Shown here: in pieces, positions 1 through 8,506 of the stretch | How positions within the stretch are numbered: the first letter of the stretch is position 1 | How the letters are laid out: each line of letters opens with the position of its first letter | NCBI GenBank assembly: GCA_014859175.1 | Contig: JACUUQ010000004.1 | Coordinates: forward strand, 1-38,244 | Length of the DNA: 38,244 nucleotides | Reading direction: 5' to 3' | Origin: Lutibacter sp. | Lineage (GTDB): Bacteria > Bacteroidota > Bacteroidia > Flavobacteriales > Flavobacteriaceae | The notes under the pieces: model-generated | Told to the model about the DNA's origin: nothing | Seen by the model: the letters and a program-made list of their open reading frames with translations, nothing else | Database searches by the model: none | Translations under genes and position numbers: made by a program

Positions 1-287
1 TGTGCTCGTTTCATCTGTATCTATTTTATTTTTTATTGGTACAGATGCTGTTCGCCATTAATCATTTCTGTGTGTATCAAAATTTGTTGTGCTCGTTTCA
101 TCTGTATCTATTTTATTTTTTATTGGTACAGATGCTGTTCGCCATTAATCATTTCTGTGTGTATCAAAATTTGTTGTGCTCGTTTCATCTGTATCTATTT
201 TATTTTTTATTGGTACAGATGCTGTTCGCTATGAAGCATTCTGCTGTGTATCAAAATTTGTTGTGCTCGTTTCATATATTTTCTTTG
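1..287. repeat. 87-bp tandem repeat array, cut by window start
   Basis: The unit starting TGTGCTCGTTTCATCTGTAT recurs at positions 1, 88, 175 and 262, an exact 87-bp period. Copies 1 and 2 are nearly identical, copy 3 diverges in its second half, and copy 4 stops after about 25 bases. Each full unit contains an inverted repeat, CATCTGTA ... TACAGATG, around a very AT-rich spacer of about 20 nt, so each could form a hairpin in RNA or DNA. The array probably continues left of the window. The 104-residue ORF over it exists only because 87 is a multiple of three and one frame of the unit lacks a stop. Function unknown. Confidence 0.9.
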
Positions 288-348
288 GTGCTTGAATCTT
301 GTTCCGCAAGGTTAATTTCACCTGATTTTTTTATTCGTATAAAAATAT

Positions 349-376
349 AAAAGCCATTTCAATTGAAATGGCTTTT
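349..376. terminator. Perfect 28-nt palindrome, bidirectional terminator
   Basis: A perfect palindrome with 14-nt arms, AAAAGCCATTTCAA followed by its reverse complement. It has A-rich and T-rich ends, so it can terminate transcription from either side. It separates the 87-bp repeat array from the ompA-like gene that reads leftward. Confidence 0.7.
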
Positions 377-456
377 AGGCAAGTATTTTAAAATTTATAA
401 TTTTCAGCATTTGGCTTTCATATTGAACATAAAAATTTGTAATTATTACCTATAGA

Positions 457-491
457 AAATCGCCTAAAAAATTAATTTTAGACGATTTTTT
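457..491 (-). terminator. Hairpin terminator downstream of ompA-like gene 1
   Basis: AAAATCG-C-CTAAAA pairs with TTTTAG-A-CGATTTT, with one mismatch and a short AT loop. T-runs lie on both sides. It sits about 30 bp past the stop codon of the minus-strand OmpA gene, as expected for its intrinsic terminator. Confidence 0.6.
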
Positions 492-520
492 AACTTTTAA
501 TAAATAAAAGATATATTTAT

Positions 521-1897
521 TTAGTTGGCCAAAGTAACTTCTGTACGTCTGTTGTTTTGACGGCCTGCAGCTGTAGCGTTTGTGTCAACTGGTTTGCTTT
601 CTCCAAAACCTACAGTTTTTAATCTGTCAGCATTGATGCCATTTGAGATTAAATAATCTCTAACAGCGGCTGCTCTTCTTTCAGACAATAATTGGTTTGA
701 TTTATCTGAACCTACACTATCAGTATGACCTGCAATAACAAAATCAGCTTCTGGATAATCTTTAAAGATTGCGGTCATTGATTTTAAGATATCAATAGAC
801 TCCTTTCTGAAAGTTGATTTTCCTGTATCAAACAAGATAGTTCTAGCATATTCATTCAATGTGGCCATAATCTCAACAGTTGGCGCTACTGGACAACCGT
901 TATTTGAAGCTGGACCTGCAACAGTAGGACATTTGTCTATATTGTCTGTAACACCATCTCCGTCAGTGTCTGGCCAAGGACAACCTTTGTTTTCTGCCGG
1001 ACCTGGTACAGTTGGACAAGCATCATCTTTATCAACAACACCATCTCCGTCGGTATCTGGACAACCTTTGTTTGCTTTGGTTCCTTTTTCATTTGGACAA
1101 GCATCATCTTTATCGGCAATTCCGTCACCATCAGCATCTGGACAACCGTTTAAAGCAGCCAAACCAAATACAGTTGGGCAATCGTCTTTTGAATCTTCAA
1201 CACCGTCGCCATCAGTATCAGGACAACCGTTAAAAGCAGCCAATCCAAATACAGTAGGACAAGCATCATCTTTGTCAAAAATACCGTCACCATCTGTGTC
1301 AGTTCCTCCAAATTTCAATACAATTCCTACAGAATGTTGAAAATGTTGTAAAATATTTACGTTGTCAAATACATGTTTGTATTTCGATTCGACATTCAAT
1401 CCAATATTGTCACTGAACCAAATATTAAATCCACCACCACCATTCACGGTACCTGTTCCAAAATCATCTAACCAAGTGTAACCACCACCTACTAAAACAT
1501 AAGGATCAAACCAAGAAGAAGTTTTGCCAATGATGTTGTTAAGGTTATACTTTAAAGCGCCATCTAAACCAAAATACATCAAATCGCTGACCCTATTGTC
1601 ACCCATTTTGGATATTTTGTTCAAAGTACCTGCTGCTTCAAGCGTAAAGCCATCTGCCAAATATTTGCCTACAGAAATTTTTGATACTGCAGGAAGAATA
1701 TTGTAATGGTCTCCCGCGTTAAAGAACTCATCTCCCCAAGATCCGTATCCGGTAGGGATATCTACATTTGTTGGGTAAAAATCTACCGCGTTTACGCCAA
1801 TGCCTATTGCCCAAGGATTATTTTTGTCTTGTGCGTTTGCATTACTTAAACCAGCAATTAGAAATAAAGCCAAAATAACAACTTTTAAATGTTTCAT
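521..1897 (-). CDS. OmpA family protein with five TSP3 repeats
   Basis: Outer-membrane protein of 458 residues, expected to anchor the outer membrane to peptidoglycan. It starts with a signal peptide (MKHLKVVILALFLIAG, ending NANAQ). Residues about 28-195 form an OmpA-like beta-barrel rich in Gly and aromatics. Residues about 198-335 hold five calcium-binding thrombospondin type 3 repeats of the form DTDGDGxxDxxDxCP. Residues about 345-455 are the OmpA C-terminal peptidoglycan-binding domain, with the typical GHTDSVGSDKSNQLLSERRA segment. The start is an ATG directly before the signal peptide, with a flavobacterial promoter about 40-70 bp upstream. It is a paralogue of the next gene upstream, which has one repeat fewer. 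Terminators separate the two, so each is probably its own unit. Family assignment is secure; the physiological role is not visible here. Confidence 0.93.
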   Translation of the reverse strand: MKHLKVVILALFLIAGLSNANAQDKNNPWAIGIGVNAVDFYPTNVDIPTGYGSWGDEFFNAGDHYNILPAVSKISVGKYLADGFTLEAAGTLNKISKMGDNRVSDLMYFGLDGALKYNLNNIIGKTSSWFDPYVLVGGGYTWLDDFGTGTVNGGGGFNIWFSDNIGLNVESKYKHVFDNVNILQHFQHSVGIVLKFGGTDTDGDGIFDKDDACPTVFGLAAFNGCPDTDGDGVEDSKDDCPTVFGLAALNGCPDADGDGIADKDDACPNEKGTKANKGCPDTDGDGVVDKDDACPTVPGPAENKGCPWPDTDGDGVTDNIDKCPTVAGPASNNGCPVAPTVEIMATLNEYARTILFDTGKSTFRKESIDILKSMTAIFKDYPEADFVIAGHTDSVGSDKSNQLLSERRAAAVRDYLISNGINADRLKTVGFGESKPVDTNATAAGRQNNRRTEVTLAN

Positions 1898-1938
1898 TTT
1901 TAAGTAAAATTAATTAATATTCTTTTTTAAATTGTTAA

Positions 1939-1970
1939 CGAAGATAATCTATTTATGTCATAAACTCAAA
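1939..1970 (-). promoter_or_regulatory. Flavobacterial-type promoter of ompA-like gene 1
   Basis: Read on the minus strand, TTTG (1970-1967) is followed after 20 nt by TATCTTCG (1946-1939), close to the consensus TTTG-N19-21-TAnnTTTG. The -7 element lies about 42 bp before the ATG. The match differs from TAnnTTTG at one base. Confidence 0.55.
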
Positions 1971-2110
1971 GTTTTAAAATAAAAAATTCAATTTGTGATT
2001 GTTTATAATATGGCTTAAAGTTAAAAAATTGAATCAATCTCAATTTAAATTCCCAACCTATTGTTATTGTGATTTTCTGTTAGAAAGCAAACCGTTGCTT
2101 GGGGATAATT

Positions 2111-2148
2111 CAAAAAAAACCGCCTGAAAAACTGATTTTCAAGCGGTT
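2111..2148 (-). terminator. Intrinsic terminator of ompA-like gene 2
   Basis: On the minus strand, AACCGCTTGAAAA pairs with TTTTCAGGCGGTT around a short loop and is followed by a run of eight Ts, an intrinsic terminator with one internal mismatch. It lies about 30 bp after the stop codon of the upstream OmpA gene and separates it from the second OmpA gene. Confidence 0.8.
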
Positions 2149-2178
2149 AATTTATTAATTAATGGAAAAACAAGTTAT

Positions 2179-3465
2179 TTATTCAGCCAATTTCACTTCT
2201 GTGCGTCTGTTATTTGCTTTACCTGCTGCTGTAGCATTGGCATCAACAGGTTTGCTCTCTCCAAATGCTTTTGTTGTCAATCTGTTTGGATTGATGCCAT
2301 TGGTAACGAAATAATCTCTAACCGCATTTGCTCTTTTTTCAGACAACACTTGGTTATAAGCATCTGAACCATCGCTATCAGTATGTCCTTCAATGATAAA
2401 ATCAGCGTCTGAATATTCTTTTAATATTTTTGTCATTGACTCTAAGGTAGCGTAAGATTCTTTTTTGAATGTCCATTTATCGTAATCAAACAAAATAATT
2501 CTTCCGTACTGGTTCAATTCGCTCATTATTTCAACAGTTGGCAACACTGGGCAACCATAATTTGACGCAGGGCCTTTCACTGTTACGCATCTGTCAATTA
2601 AATCAATTACGCCATCACCATCAGTGTCTTTAAACGGACAACCAGCATTGGTTTTTGGGCCAGGAACATCTGGGCAAGCGTCATCTTTATCCGCAGTGCC
2701 GTCACCGTCTCTGTCTGGGCATCCTTGTAATACTTTTAATCCAAAAACATCCGGACATTTATCCATTTTGTCTGGAATTCCGTCGCCGTCAGTGTCAGGG
2801 CAACCATGAAACATCGCTAAACCTGCAATATCCGGACATTCATCTCTGCAATCTGGAACACCATCACCATCTCTGTCACTAAGTTCGTCTGTAATATCTT
2901 TGGCTTTTACGCCTCCAAATTTCCAAGCCAAACCAACTGAATATTGCATCATTTCAAAATCAATAGGTGTATTTACTTTTTTATATCCACCGGTGACGTT
3001 AATTCCAACATGGTCAGAAAACCATGTATTAAAACCCGCCCCTACATTAGGGCTTATGCCATCTTCTGTTCCTACCCAATTTTCACCAACACCAACATAT
3101 AAAAATGGATCAAACCATCCTGTTTGACCAAACGCATTGTTTAAATCATATTTCACATTCAAATCCAATCCAACAAAAGTTGCATCCGCTCCTGTTCCCC
3201 AAGGGCGGTCTATTTCATTGATTGCTGCTGCTAACTCTAAGCTAAACCCACTTCCTAAATATCTTCCAAGAGACATTTTAGGGCCTATTGTAATATCTGA
3301 GTCCCCACCTTTAACGTCGATGGCGTTTGCAAATGTTAGCATCCAAGGATTTTCTGTATCCTGTGTTTTTGTAGTGCCAAAGGACACAATTAATAACAAC
3401 GCCAAAAAGGCAATTTTTAATGTTTCATGTTTAGTAAGTTTAAATTTAATGTTCTTTTTTTGCAA
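2179..3465 (-). CDS. OmpA family protein with four TSP3 repeats; disrupted start
   Basis: Paralogue of the neighbouring OmpA gene: N-terminal barrel, four TSP3 repeats (DRDGDGVPDCRDECP and similar) and a C-terminal OmpA domain with GHTDSDGSDAYNQVLSEKRA. The 428-residue open frame begins at a TTG (3465), giving an unusual N-terminus, MQKKNIKFKLTKHETLK, before the hydrophobic core IAFLALLLIVSFG. The paralogue begins ATGAAACATTTAAAA. Here the matching place (ATG at 3428-3426) reads ATGAAACATTAAAA, one T short, so that ATG runs into a stop after three codons. Restoring the base would give MKHLKIAFLALLLIVS, an ordinary signal peptide. Either the gene now uses the upstream TTG, or it is silenced, or the base is a sequencing or assembly error. 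The rest of the frame is intact. Confidence 0.85.
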   Translation of the reverse strand: MQKKNIKFKLTKHETLKIAFLALLLIVSFGTTKTQDTENPWMLTFANAIDVKGGDSDITIGPKMSLGRYLGSGFSLELAAAINEIDRPWGTGADATFVGLDLNVKYDLNNAFGQTGWFDPFLYVGVGENWVGTEDGISPNVGAGFNTWFSDHVGINVTGGYKKVNTPIDFEMMQYSVGLAWKFGGVKAKDITDELSDRDGDGVPDCRDECPDIAGLAMFHGCPDTDGDGIPDKMDKCPDVFGLKVLQGCPDRDGDGTADKDDACPDVPGPKTNAGCPFKDTDGDGVIDLIDRCVTVKGPASNYGCPVLPTVEIMSELNQYGRIILFDYDKWTFKKESYATLESMTKILKEYSDADFIIEGHTDSDGSDAYNQVLSEKRANAVRDYFVTNGINPNRLTTKAFGESKPVDANATAAGKANNRRTEVKLAE

Positions 3466-3543
3466 TTAGGAAAGTCTGTAACTCTCTCCTTTACTAACAA
3501 CAATACAAAAAGATATTGAAAATGATACTGTTTTATGATTTTT

Positions 3544-4737
3544 CTATATAACCTTCAATATTTTACCAACTTTAATGAATGCATTTATCGCTTTTTCAAG
3601 ATGTTCCTTGGTATGTGCTGCGGAAAGTTGTACCCTAATTCTTGCTTTTCCTTTTGCCACAACTGGGTAAAAGAACCCTATTACATAAATGCCCTCTTCC
3701 AGCAACATATTGGCCATGTCTTGCGATAACTTTGCATCATAAAGCATTACGGGAACTATTGCCGAATCTCCTTTTACGATATCAAACCCTGCTTTTGTCA
3801 TCCCTTCTTTAAAATAATTGGTATTCCATGCTAATTTATCTCGTAAAGAAGTGTCGTTTGATATCATTTCAAATACTTTTAAGGATGCGCCCACAATTGC
3901 AGGAGCCAATGAGTTTGAAAACAAGTATGGCCTTGAACGCTGACGCAACAGTTCAATAATTTCCTTTTTCCCGGTTGTATAGCCACCCATAGCGCCACCC
4001 AAAGCTTTCCCAAGCGTTCCTGTAATAATATCAACCCTGCCCATTACATTTTTTAACTCTAAAGTTCCTCTGCCGGTTTTTCCGATAAAACCTGCAGCGT
4101 GACATTCGTCAACCATCACCAACGCATCATATTTATCGGCCAAATCACAAATTTTGTCAAGTTGCGCAACAACACCGTCCATTGAAAAAACACCGTCGGT
4201 AGCTATTAATTTAAAACGATGATTTTTTTTATTGGCTTCAATAAGTTGTTCTTCCAATGATTCCATGTCGTTATTTTCATAGCGATATCGCGAAGCTTTG
4301 CACAAACGAACTCCGTCAATAATGGAAGCATGATTTAAGGAATCGGAAATTATGGCGTCTTCATCCGATAAAAGCGGTTCAAAAATACCTCCGTTTGCAT
4401 CAAAAGCGGCAGCGTATAAAATGGTGTCATCTGTTTTATAGAATTCGGCGATTTTTTGCTCCAATTGTTTGTGAATATCTTGTGTTCCGCAAATAAAACG
4501 CACCGATGACATTCCAAATCCGTGACTGTCCAAAGTGTCTTTTGCCGCCTGGATAACTTCAGGATTGTTTGACAATCCCAAATAATTGTTCGCGCAAAAA
4601 TTTATGACTTCCTGTCCTGTGCTGATTTTTATAACCGCATCTTGTGACGATGTAATCACGCGTTCCGATTTATATAAGCCTGCTTCTCTAATTTCTTGCA
4701 GTTCCTTTTGTAGGTGTTGTTGTATTTTGCCGTACAT
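3544..4737 (-). CDS. kbl: Glycine C-acetyltransferase (2-amino-3-ketobutyrate CoA ligase)
   Basis: PLP enzyme of 397 residues, the usual length for the family. It interconverts 2-amino-3-ketobutyrate plus CoA and glycine plus acetyl-CoA, the second step of threonine catabolism after threonine dehydrogenase. It belongs to the alpha-oxoamine synthase group. Visible marks are [16 protein letters not shown] near the N-terminus, [16 protein letters not shown], and the PLP lysine in [13 protein letters not shown]. The N-terminus [13 protein letters not shown] is typical of Kbl rather than BioF or HemA. It lies 27 bp downstream of the helicase-nuclease gene on the same strand, but a TAAATTTG element in that gap suggests it also has its own promoter. 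No threonine dehydrogenase gene is in the window. Confidence 0.93.
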   Translation of the reverse strand: MYGKIQQHLQKELQEIREAGLYKSERVITSSQDAVIKISTGQEVINFCANNYLGLSNNPEVIQAAKDTLDSHGFGMSSVRFICGTQDIHKQLEQKIAEFYKTDDTILYAAAFDANGGIFEPLLSDEDAIISDSLNHASIIDGVRLCKASRYRYENNDMESLEEQLIEANKKNHRFKLIATDGVFSMDGVVAQLDKICDLADKYDALVMVDECHAAGFIGKTGRGTLELKNVMGRVDIITGTLGKALGGAMGGYTTGKKEIIELLRQRSRPYLFSNSLAPAIVGASLKVFEMISNDTSLRDKLAWNTNYFKEGMTKAGFDIVKGDSAIVPVMLYDAKLSQDMANMLLEEGIYVIGFFYPVVAKGKARIRVQLSAAHTKEHLEKAINAFIKVGKILKVI

Positions 4738-4754
4738 AATTGTTTATTTTTTTA

Positions 4755-4762
4755 CAAATTTA
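4755..4762 (-). promoter_or_regulatory. -7 promoter element upstream of kbl
   Basis: TAAATTTG on the minus strand matches the flavobacterial TAnnTTTG exactly, 18 bp before the kbl ATG and overlapping the end of the preceding gene. No convincing TTTG was seen at -33, so the call rests on one box. Confidence 0.4.
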
Positions 4763-4764
4763 TG

Positions 4765-7700
4765 TTAAACTTCTTCAATTAAAATTTCATCAGTAATATA
4801 AACCAATAATTTTTTTTCGACCCAATAATTTAAATTTTCCAGTGCCAATGCATAGCTATTGATTTGGTGTCGATGTTTTTCCTCGGGCTTTCCTGTTTTA
4901 TAATCGATAATGGTGACATTATTTTCGCTAAAAATCAAGCGATCCGGGATTAGAATTTGCTTGTCTAAAGTCAATATTTCCCTTTCGGTGAAAACAACGT
5001 TATTTTGCTCAAAATAATGAGAAAGTTGTTGGTGATTAATAACTTTTTTGAGAATTACGTCGATTGTATTTTGTTCTTCAACAGTAATTTCACCCCTAAA
5101 CAAATACTGATTCATCACTTCTTCAATGTCGTTTTCTGTTTTGATTTTGGACAATATTTCATGCAGTAAATTTCCGTAAACAATGGCTGTCCCTTGGTCG
5201 GAATCCCAAAGCAACGAGGAATTGGCAACGATTGTGATTTGGTGGTTTTTCCAGGAATTGCCAATAAAACTTTGCTGAATTGTGGTGTAGCTTTCTTCTT
5301 TTTTTGAAAAAGGCATTCGCATTGGATTTCCAAAACTGTATTCTTTTTTTTCCGGATTCCATAAGCCCATTTTCTTCAAAAATTGGATAAACAAATCCGA
5401 AGTGTTTTTGATGGTTTCAGCATCTTTACCACCCGTTTTGTCTTCAGTAATAACGTACAATTGCTCCACAGCCCTTGTTAATGTAACGTATAACAAGTTA
5501 AAATTGTCCAGTTCCAATTCTTCCCTTCGCTGGTTAAATAACTGTTTTCCCTGTTCGCCGATGTAATTTAACCTGTCGCCATAATTTAAAAAAAACTGTT
5601 TGATATCGCCCAATTGGTCATCTTCATACCAAACCTTTGGACTTATTTGCCGGTACACTTCAATGTCATACGGAAAAATAACCACCGGAAATTCCAGCCC
5701 TTTTGCCTTATGGATGGTCATAATTCGCACCGCATTTTCAGCTTCCGGCGCCACAATGCTAAACTTGTCTTTTTTTAATTCCCAGAATTCCAAAAATGCC
5801 CCAACAGAAACCTGTTTCTTTTGCTGAAACTCAAAAACTACATCCAAGAAAAATTGAATATTTGAATCGGATTCCTGCGCCAATTTGAAACTTCTTATGA
5901 TGTATTCTATGCTTTCATAAAACGGCATCTGGTGAAATTCTTCCGCACTAAAATGCAATCCGATTTTTTTTAATACTGAAAAAAATTCAACGTTTGATAA
6001 ACGGATAAACCGACTTAAAAATTCGTGCTTTTCTTCTTCCAAATTAAAAAATTCGTGCAAAAAGTACCCCAATTTAATTTTGTATTCTTTGTAGGAAGGA
6101 TTTTCAACCACATACAATAAATTGATAATGAAGTTTACTTTTTCATTGTTTTTTAGCAGCAAGGTTTCAGAGGAAATGATTTCAATGCCATTTTCCGATA
6201 AATATTTTGCCACGGCAATTCCCTGGTCTTTTTTCCGAACCAAAACACACACATCATTCTTTTGAAAAGAAGGATCTAAATTTTGAATGATTTCGGCCAC
6301 TTTTTTTGGATAAACCAGCTTTTTATCTTCTTCCTCGTCTTTCTCCACAAATGAAATTTGCACATAACCGCCTGTTTTTTTGTTGAAATTTTGGCTATTG
6401 CCTTCAAAAAATAAATTGCGATAACTTGTGTTGGTTAAAAATTGTGCGCTATTTCTAAAAAAAGCATTGTTAAAATCAATGATTTCCGAATAACTTCTAA
6501 AATTGGTATCCAAACTGCACAATCCTTTTTCAACATAAAACGGATTGTTGTTTTTGTTATTTTCTTCGGAAGAAAGCGCAATAAACTGTTCCGATTTTCC
6601 GCCTCTCCATCTATAAATCGATTGTTTTGCATCGCCAACCAACAACAGTTTTCCTTGTTCTCCCAATTCGTTTTCAGAAGAAATGGCATGGTCTATCAAC
6701 GGAATTAAATTTTGCCATTGCAATTGCGAAGTGTCCTGCATTTCATCAATAAAATAATAGCGAAATTTTTCACCTATGCGCTCATAAATAAAAGGAGCGG
6801 GTTCATTTTTAATGGTGTCGCCAATAAGTTGGTTAAACTCGGCATTTAATAAAATGTTATTTTCGGCCTTTATTTCCTGTAGCGAATTATTTATGTAATT
6901 TAAAACCGCCAAAGGAATTAAACTTTCCATAATTAAACTGTTCAACAAAAAACGCGGATACTTTTGCTCAAATAATATTTTGGATTCATAGTACAATTCC
7001 TTTAAAACCGACGAAACACTCTCAATAATTTGCTTGGTGTTTGCGTTGCATTTTGCCGTGTACAAATTTTTATTTTCTTCAATAGTGGCGTTTAACCTGC
7101 CCTCAAATTTCAAATCATCCGCTTTTAAATATTTCAGGTTGGTGAGTTTTTTAAAATGATTCGGCAAATCAGCATAGGAAAATTCGTTATGTTCCAATCC
7201 GTTGTCAGCAATAATTTGAAGCGCTTTTTCCCCAATCCTTAAAAAATCGGCTTCAAGCTGTTTGTTTTCTTTTTGAAGTTTTTCTTTTAAGAGCGTAAAT
7301 TCATCAATGGAAATTTTGTTGAGAAATTTTAAATTGGCGGCATCGGTTTCATTCAAAATAATTTTGGCGAATGATTTCAGCTCCAGTGAAATGTCCCAAG
7401 CTTTGTCGTCATCCATTTTTTGCAGCGAATAATTCACCAGCAAATCGGTTAATTTTTTGTCGCTTCCAATTTTGGAAATCACCACGTCAACAGCTTCATT
7501 TAGCAAACTTTCGGCGTCCATTTCAACCTCAAAATTTAACGGAAGGTGCAAATCGTAGGCAAAAGTCCGTATTAATTTGTGGGTAAAACTGTCAATGGTC
7601 ATAATGCCAAATGCCGAATAATTTTGCAAAATGGCGTTTAAAATAGCTTTTGACCTGCTAAAAATAAAACCTTCTGTCAAATTTGTTTCGGCGCAAATTA

Positions 7701-7929
7701 CCGGAAGCATATCGTTTTTTTCTTCCTTAGAAAACGCATTTAAATTTTCAATCACGCGCGCTTTCATTTCACCGGCGGCTTTATTGGTAAAAGTTACCGC
7801 CAATATTTGCTGAAATTTATAGCTGTTGTCGCTTGTTAAAAGAATTTTTAAATATTCTTTAACCAAAGTAAATGTTTTTCCGCTGCCTGCGGAAGCGCTA
7901 TAGACTTGAAAGGAAGTTGATTTTTGCAC
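4765..7929 (-). CDS. UvrD/RecB-type helicase-nuclease (AddA-like)
   Basis: Superfamily 1 DNA helicase of 1054 residues with a C-terminal nuclease, the architecture of AddA/RecB double-strand-break processing enzymes. Motifs in order are: Walker A SAGSGKTFTLVKEY near residue 15, the DE box YYFIDEMQDTSQLQW, LLLVGDAKQSIYRWRGG, LDTNFRSYSE, IMTIHKAKGLEFPVV, and LLYVTLTRAVEQLYV. Around residues 1000-1035, LIPDRLIF followed by TIIDYKTGKPEEKHRHQ gives the PD-(D/E)xK nuclease core. The start is a GTG at 7929; nothing better lies nearby and the Walker A position fits. It would work in recombinational repair with an AddB-like partner, which is not encoded next to it here. kbl follows after 27 bp. Confidence 0.9.
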   Translation of the reverse strand: MQKSTSFQVYSASAGSGKTFTLVKEYLKILLTSDNSYKFQQILAVTFTNKAAGEMKARVIENLNAFSKEEKNDMLPVICAETNLTEGFIFSRSKAILNAILQNYSAFGIMTIDSFTHKLIRTFAYDLHLPLNFEVEMDAESLLNEAVDVVISKIGSDKKLTDLLVNYSLQKMDDDKAWDISLELKSFAKIILNETDAANLKFLNKISIDEFTLLKEKLQKENKQLEADFLRIGEKALQIIADNGLEHNEFSYADLPNHFKKLTNLKYLKADDLKFEGRLNATIEENKNLYTAKCNANTKQIIESVSSVLKELYYESKILFEQKYPRFLLNSLIMESLIPLAVLNYINNSLQEIKAENNILLNAEFNQLIGDTIKNEPAPFIYERIGEKFRYYFIDEMQDTSQLQWQNLIPLIDHAISSENELGEQGKLLLVGDAKQSIYRWRGGKSEQFIALSSEENNKNNNPFYVEKGLCSLDTNFRSYSEIIDFNNAFFRNSAQFLTNTSYRNLFFEGNSQNFNKKTGGYVQISFVEKDEEEDKKLVYPKKVAEIIQNLDPSFQKNDVCVLVRKKDQGIAVAKYLSENGIEIISSETLLLKNNEKVNFIINLLYVVENPSYKEYKIKLGYFLHEFFNLEEEKHEFLSRFIRLSNVEFFSVLKKIGLHFSAEEFHQMPFYESIEYIIRSFKLAQESDSNIQFFLDVVFEFQQKKQVSVGAFLEFWELKKDKFSIVAPEAENAVRIMTIHKAKGLEFPVVIFPYDIEVYRQISPKVWYEDDQLGDIKQFFLNYGDRLNYIGEQGKQLFNQRREELELDNFNLLYVTLTRAVEQLYVITEDKTGGKDAETIKNTSDLFIQFLKKMGLWNPEKKEYSFGNPMRMPFSKKEESYTTIQQSFIGNSWKNHQITIVANSSLLWDSDQGTAIVYGNLLHEILSKIKTENDIEEVMNQYLFRGEITVEEQNTIDVILKKVINHQQLSHYFEQNNVVFTEREILTLDKQILIPDRLIFSENNVTIIDYKTGKPEEKHRHQINSYALALENLNYWVEKKLLVYITDEILIEEV

Positions 7930-7964
7930 GTGTAATTTTTATCGCAAATTACTATTTTAAACAC

Positions 7965-7993
7965 AAAAAGCCGAACATTATATTCGGCTTTTT
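7965..7993 (-). terminator. Intrinsic terminator downstream of terB-like gene
   Basis: AAAAAGCCGAA and TTCGGCTTTTT form a perfect 11-bp stem with a 7-nt loop. It lies 20 bp after the stop of the minus-strand TerB-like gene and just before the helicase start, so it separates the two transcripts. Confidence 0.85.
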
Positions 7994-8012
7994 GATATTA
8001 TTTTTTAATGGA

Positions 8013-8447
8013 TTATATGCTGTTTACCTTTTTTATGGCTTTTGAAAAATCTTCCAAATCATTGTTGTTTAAAACCAAATGAATGGCTTCATCGGTTACT
8101 TTTTCAGCATTGTCCAATGGAAAACCAAGTCCGATTACCAATTTTTTCAACACTTTTGCTTCTTCTGTTGAAACTTCATCATCTGCAAAAACCATCGTTG
8201 CCAAATCGTATAAATGCTCAATGCGTTCATCGTAACTGTGTGGTGTCACTTGCGAATATTCATTGGGATTTTCCAATATTTCCTTGTATTTTTCGTCTAA
8301 AATGTGAAATCTTCTGGCGAGCCTTTTCAACAATTTTTCTTCGCCTTCGGTGATGATGTCATCGGCCAAAGCCAATCTAACAATGCTTGCAAAATGCGCA
8401 ATATTTCTTTTTTGTTCCCCGCTTAAATTATAATCTGATAATGCCAT
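8013..8447 (-). CDS. TerB-like protein (paralogue 2)
   Basis: Small soluble, helix-rich protein of 144 residues from the ATG at 8447 (MALSDYNLSG). The track start at 8468 adds seven residues and is less likely. The pattern of acidic helices resembles the TerB family: IVRLALADDIITEGEEKLLKRLARRF and MVFADDEVSTEEAKVLKKL, each with Asp/Glu in the turn. TerB is named after tellurite resistance but is found widely without it. No TerA, C, D or E genes are present, so no resistance role should be inferred. It follows its paralogue by about 60 bp on the same strand and ends at a strong terminator, so the two are probably one operon. Family assignment is from overall pattern only. Confidence 0.72.
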   Translation of the reverse strand: MALSDYNLSGEQKRNIAHFASIVRLALADDIITEGEEKLLKRLARRFHILDEKYKEILENPNEYSQVTPHSYDERIEHLYDLATMVFADDEVSTEEAKVLKKLVIGLGFPLDNAEKVTDEAIHLVLNNNDLEDFSKAIKKVNSI

Positions 8448-8506
8448 GTTACTAATTTTTAACAGCAAATATAATTAAACCCACAAAATATTCATTGCCA
8501 ATAAAA

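Noticed and set aside
36-350. 104-residue ORF over the 87-bp repeats
   Set aside because: The unit length is a multiple of three, so one stop-free frame is repeated automatically. The product is a hydrophobic, low-complexity string without a start context or family resemblance.
861-1340. 159-residue plus-strand ORF inside ompA-like gene 1
   Set aside because: It is the antisense shadow of the TSP3 repeats; the repeated GQPLF/PSPSVSGQ words mirror the DTDGDG coding repeats.
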